From Burkholderiaceae bacterium (GTDB lineage: Bacteria; Pseudomonadota; Gammaproteobacteria; Burkholderiales; Burkholderiaceae): 6,977 nucleotides of DNA. A program made the translations under genes and the position numbers. The notes under the pieces are model-generated. The model saw only the letters and a program-made list of their open reading frames with translations, searched no databases and had not been told where the DNA came from. The stretch is taken from positions 1 through 6,977 of the forward strand of contig JAKONS010000487.1 of the NCBI GenBank assembly GCA_022701845.1, written 5' to 3'. Position 1 is the first letter of the stretch, and every line of letters begins with the position of its first letter. This document shows positions 6,658-6,977 of the stretch, one piece after another.

Positions 6658-6977
6658 ATGACATTCCCTTCCAACCCCGACGCGCCACCCGCCACCTTCC
6701 TCTACAAGTCCGACCCCATCAGGGGCCGCCAATGGGCCGAGGTCTTCGCCCGCCGCGCGAGCGGGCTCCACTTCCGCATCTGGCCCGACATCGGCGACCC
6801 GGGTCGCGTGCGCTTCCTCGCTGCCTGGGAGCCGCCGGCCGACCTAGCAGCGCGCTTTCCCGCGCTGGAGGTGCTGTTCTCCACTGGCGCGGGCATCGAC
6901 CAGTTCGACCTCGACGCGCTGCCCCCGGATCTGCCGGTAGTGCGCATGATCGAGCCGGGCATCGTGCGCGGCATGGT
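6658..6977 (+). CDS. 2-hydroxyacid dehydrogenase, GhrA-like (glyoxylate/hydroxypyruvate reductase); 3' part cut by window edge
   Basis: The first 106 codons (and 2 bases) are present with no stop to the right edge. The visible part is the N-terminal substrate-binding domain of a D-isomer-specific 2-hydroxyacid dehydrogenase: FLYKSDP (14-20), RIWPDIGD (40-47), FLAAWEPPADL (53-63), the LEVLFSTGAGIDQFD block (70-84; family members have a similar GAG(V/I)D loop near the active site), then PVVRMIEPGI (93-102). E. coli GhrA has the same arrangement (an AL-W-PP stretch, then an LGAGVD loop). Such enzymes reduce glyoxylate, hydroxypyruvate or other 2-oxo acids with NAD(P)H in the cytoplasm. The Rossmann domain and catalytic Arg/Glu/His lie beyond the window. 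The start is uncertain: ATG at 6658 fits the family but lacks a close Shine-Dalgarno, GGAGG at 6628..6632 is 25 nt away, an in-frame GTG exists at 6622 and a stop at 6616; the ATG at 6648 is out of frame. Confidence 0.88.
   Translation, partial: MTFPSNPDAPPATFLYKSDPIRGRQWAEVFARRASGLHFRIWPDIGDPGRVRFLAAWEPPADLAARFPALEVLFSTGAGIDQFDLDALPPDLPVVRMIEPGIVRGM

Noticed and set aside
5524..6771. Upstream extension of the oxidase open frame, which could suggest an 846-residue fusion protein running across the HAD gene.
   Set aside because: The added part is Arg/Pro-rich noise overlapping a well-supported HAD gene in another frame, and the oxidase from 5523 already has the full family N-terminus.

Overview
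The window is a GC-rich stretch (about two thirds G+C by eye) of bacterial chromosome-type sequence. Gene content, codon use and the style of the proteins suggest a beta-proteobacterium of the Burkholderiales, but that is inference; there is no rRNA or taxonomic marker here. No tRNA, rRNA, CRISPR array, insertion sequence or attachment site was seen.

Layout: positions 1 to 6233 hold six genes, all on the minus strand and closely spaced, reading from right to left. They are a HAD-superfamily hydrolase (type II haloacid dehalogenase-like), a PuuB/OrdL-type FAD-dependent amine oxidase, and then a peptide/opine/nickel-type ABC importer: a periplasmic family 5 binding protein with a twin-arginine signal, a DppB-like permease, a DppC-like permease and a DppD-like ATPase that runs off the left edge. 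Gaps between genes are 44, 83, 34 and 19 nt, and the last pair overlaps by one base, so a single operon is likely. The gene order puts the promoter to the right of 6233.

Positions 6234 to 6657 are a 424-nt non-coding divergent region. Its clearest signal is a perfect 9-bp inverted repeat at 6316..6338, a good candidate operator for the minus-strand operon. From 6658 to the right edge, on the plus strand, is the first part of a GhrA-like 2-hydroxyacid dehydrogenase (glyoxylate/hydroxypyruvate reductase family).

How it may work together (inference): the ABC system imports an amine-, amino acid- or small peptide-like compound, the flavin oxidase oxidises its amine to an aldehyde or oxo acid with release of ammonia, the HAD enzyme hydrolyses an intermediate, and the divergent dehydrogenase may reduce a 2-oxo acid product. 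The substrate cannot be read from the sequence. This looks like a catabolic import cassette rather than a defence or mobile system; the least explained parts are the substrate, the HAD reaction and the regulator of the palindrome.
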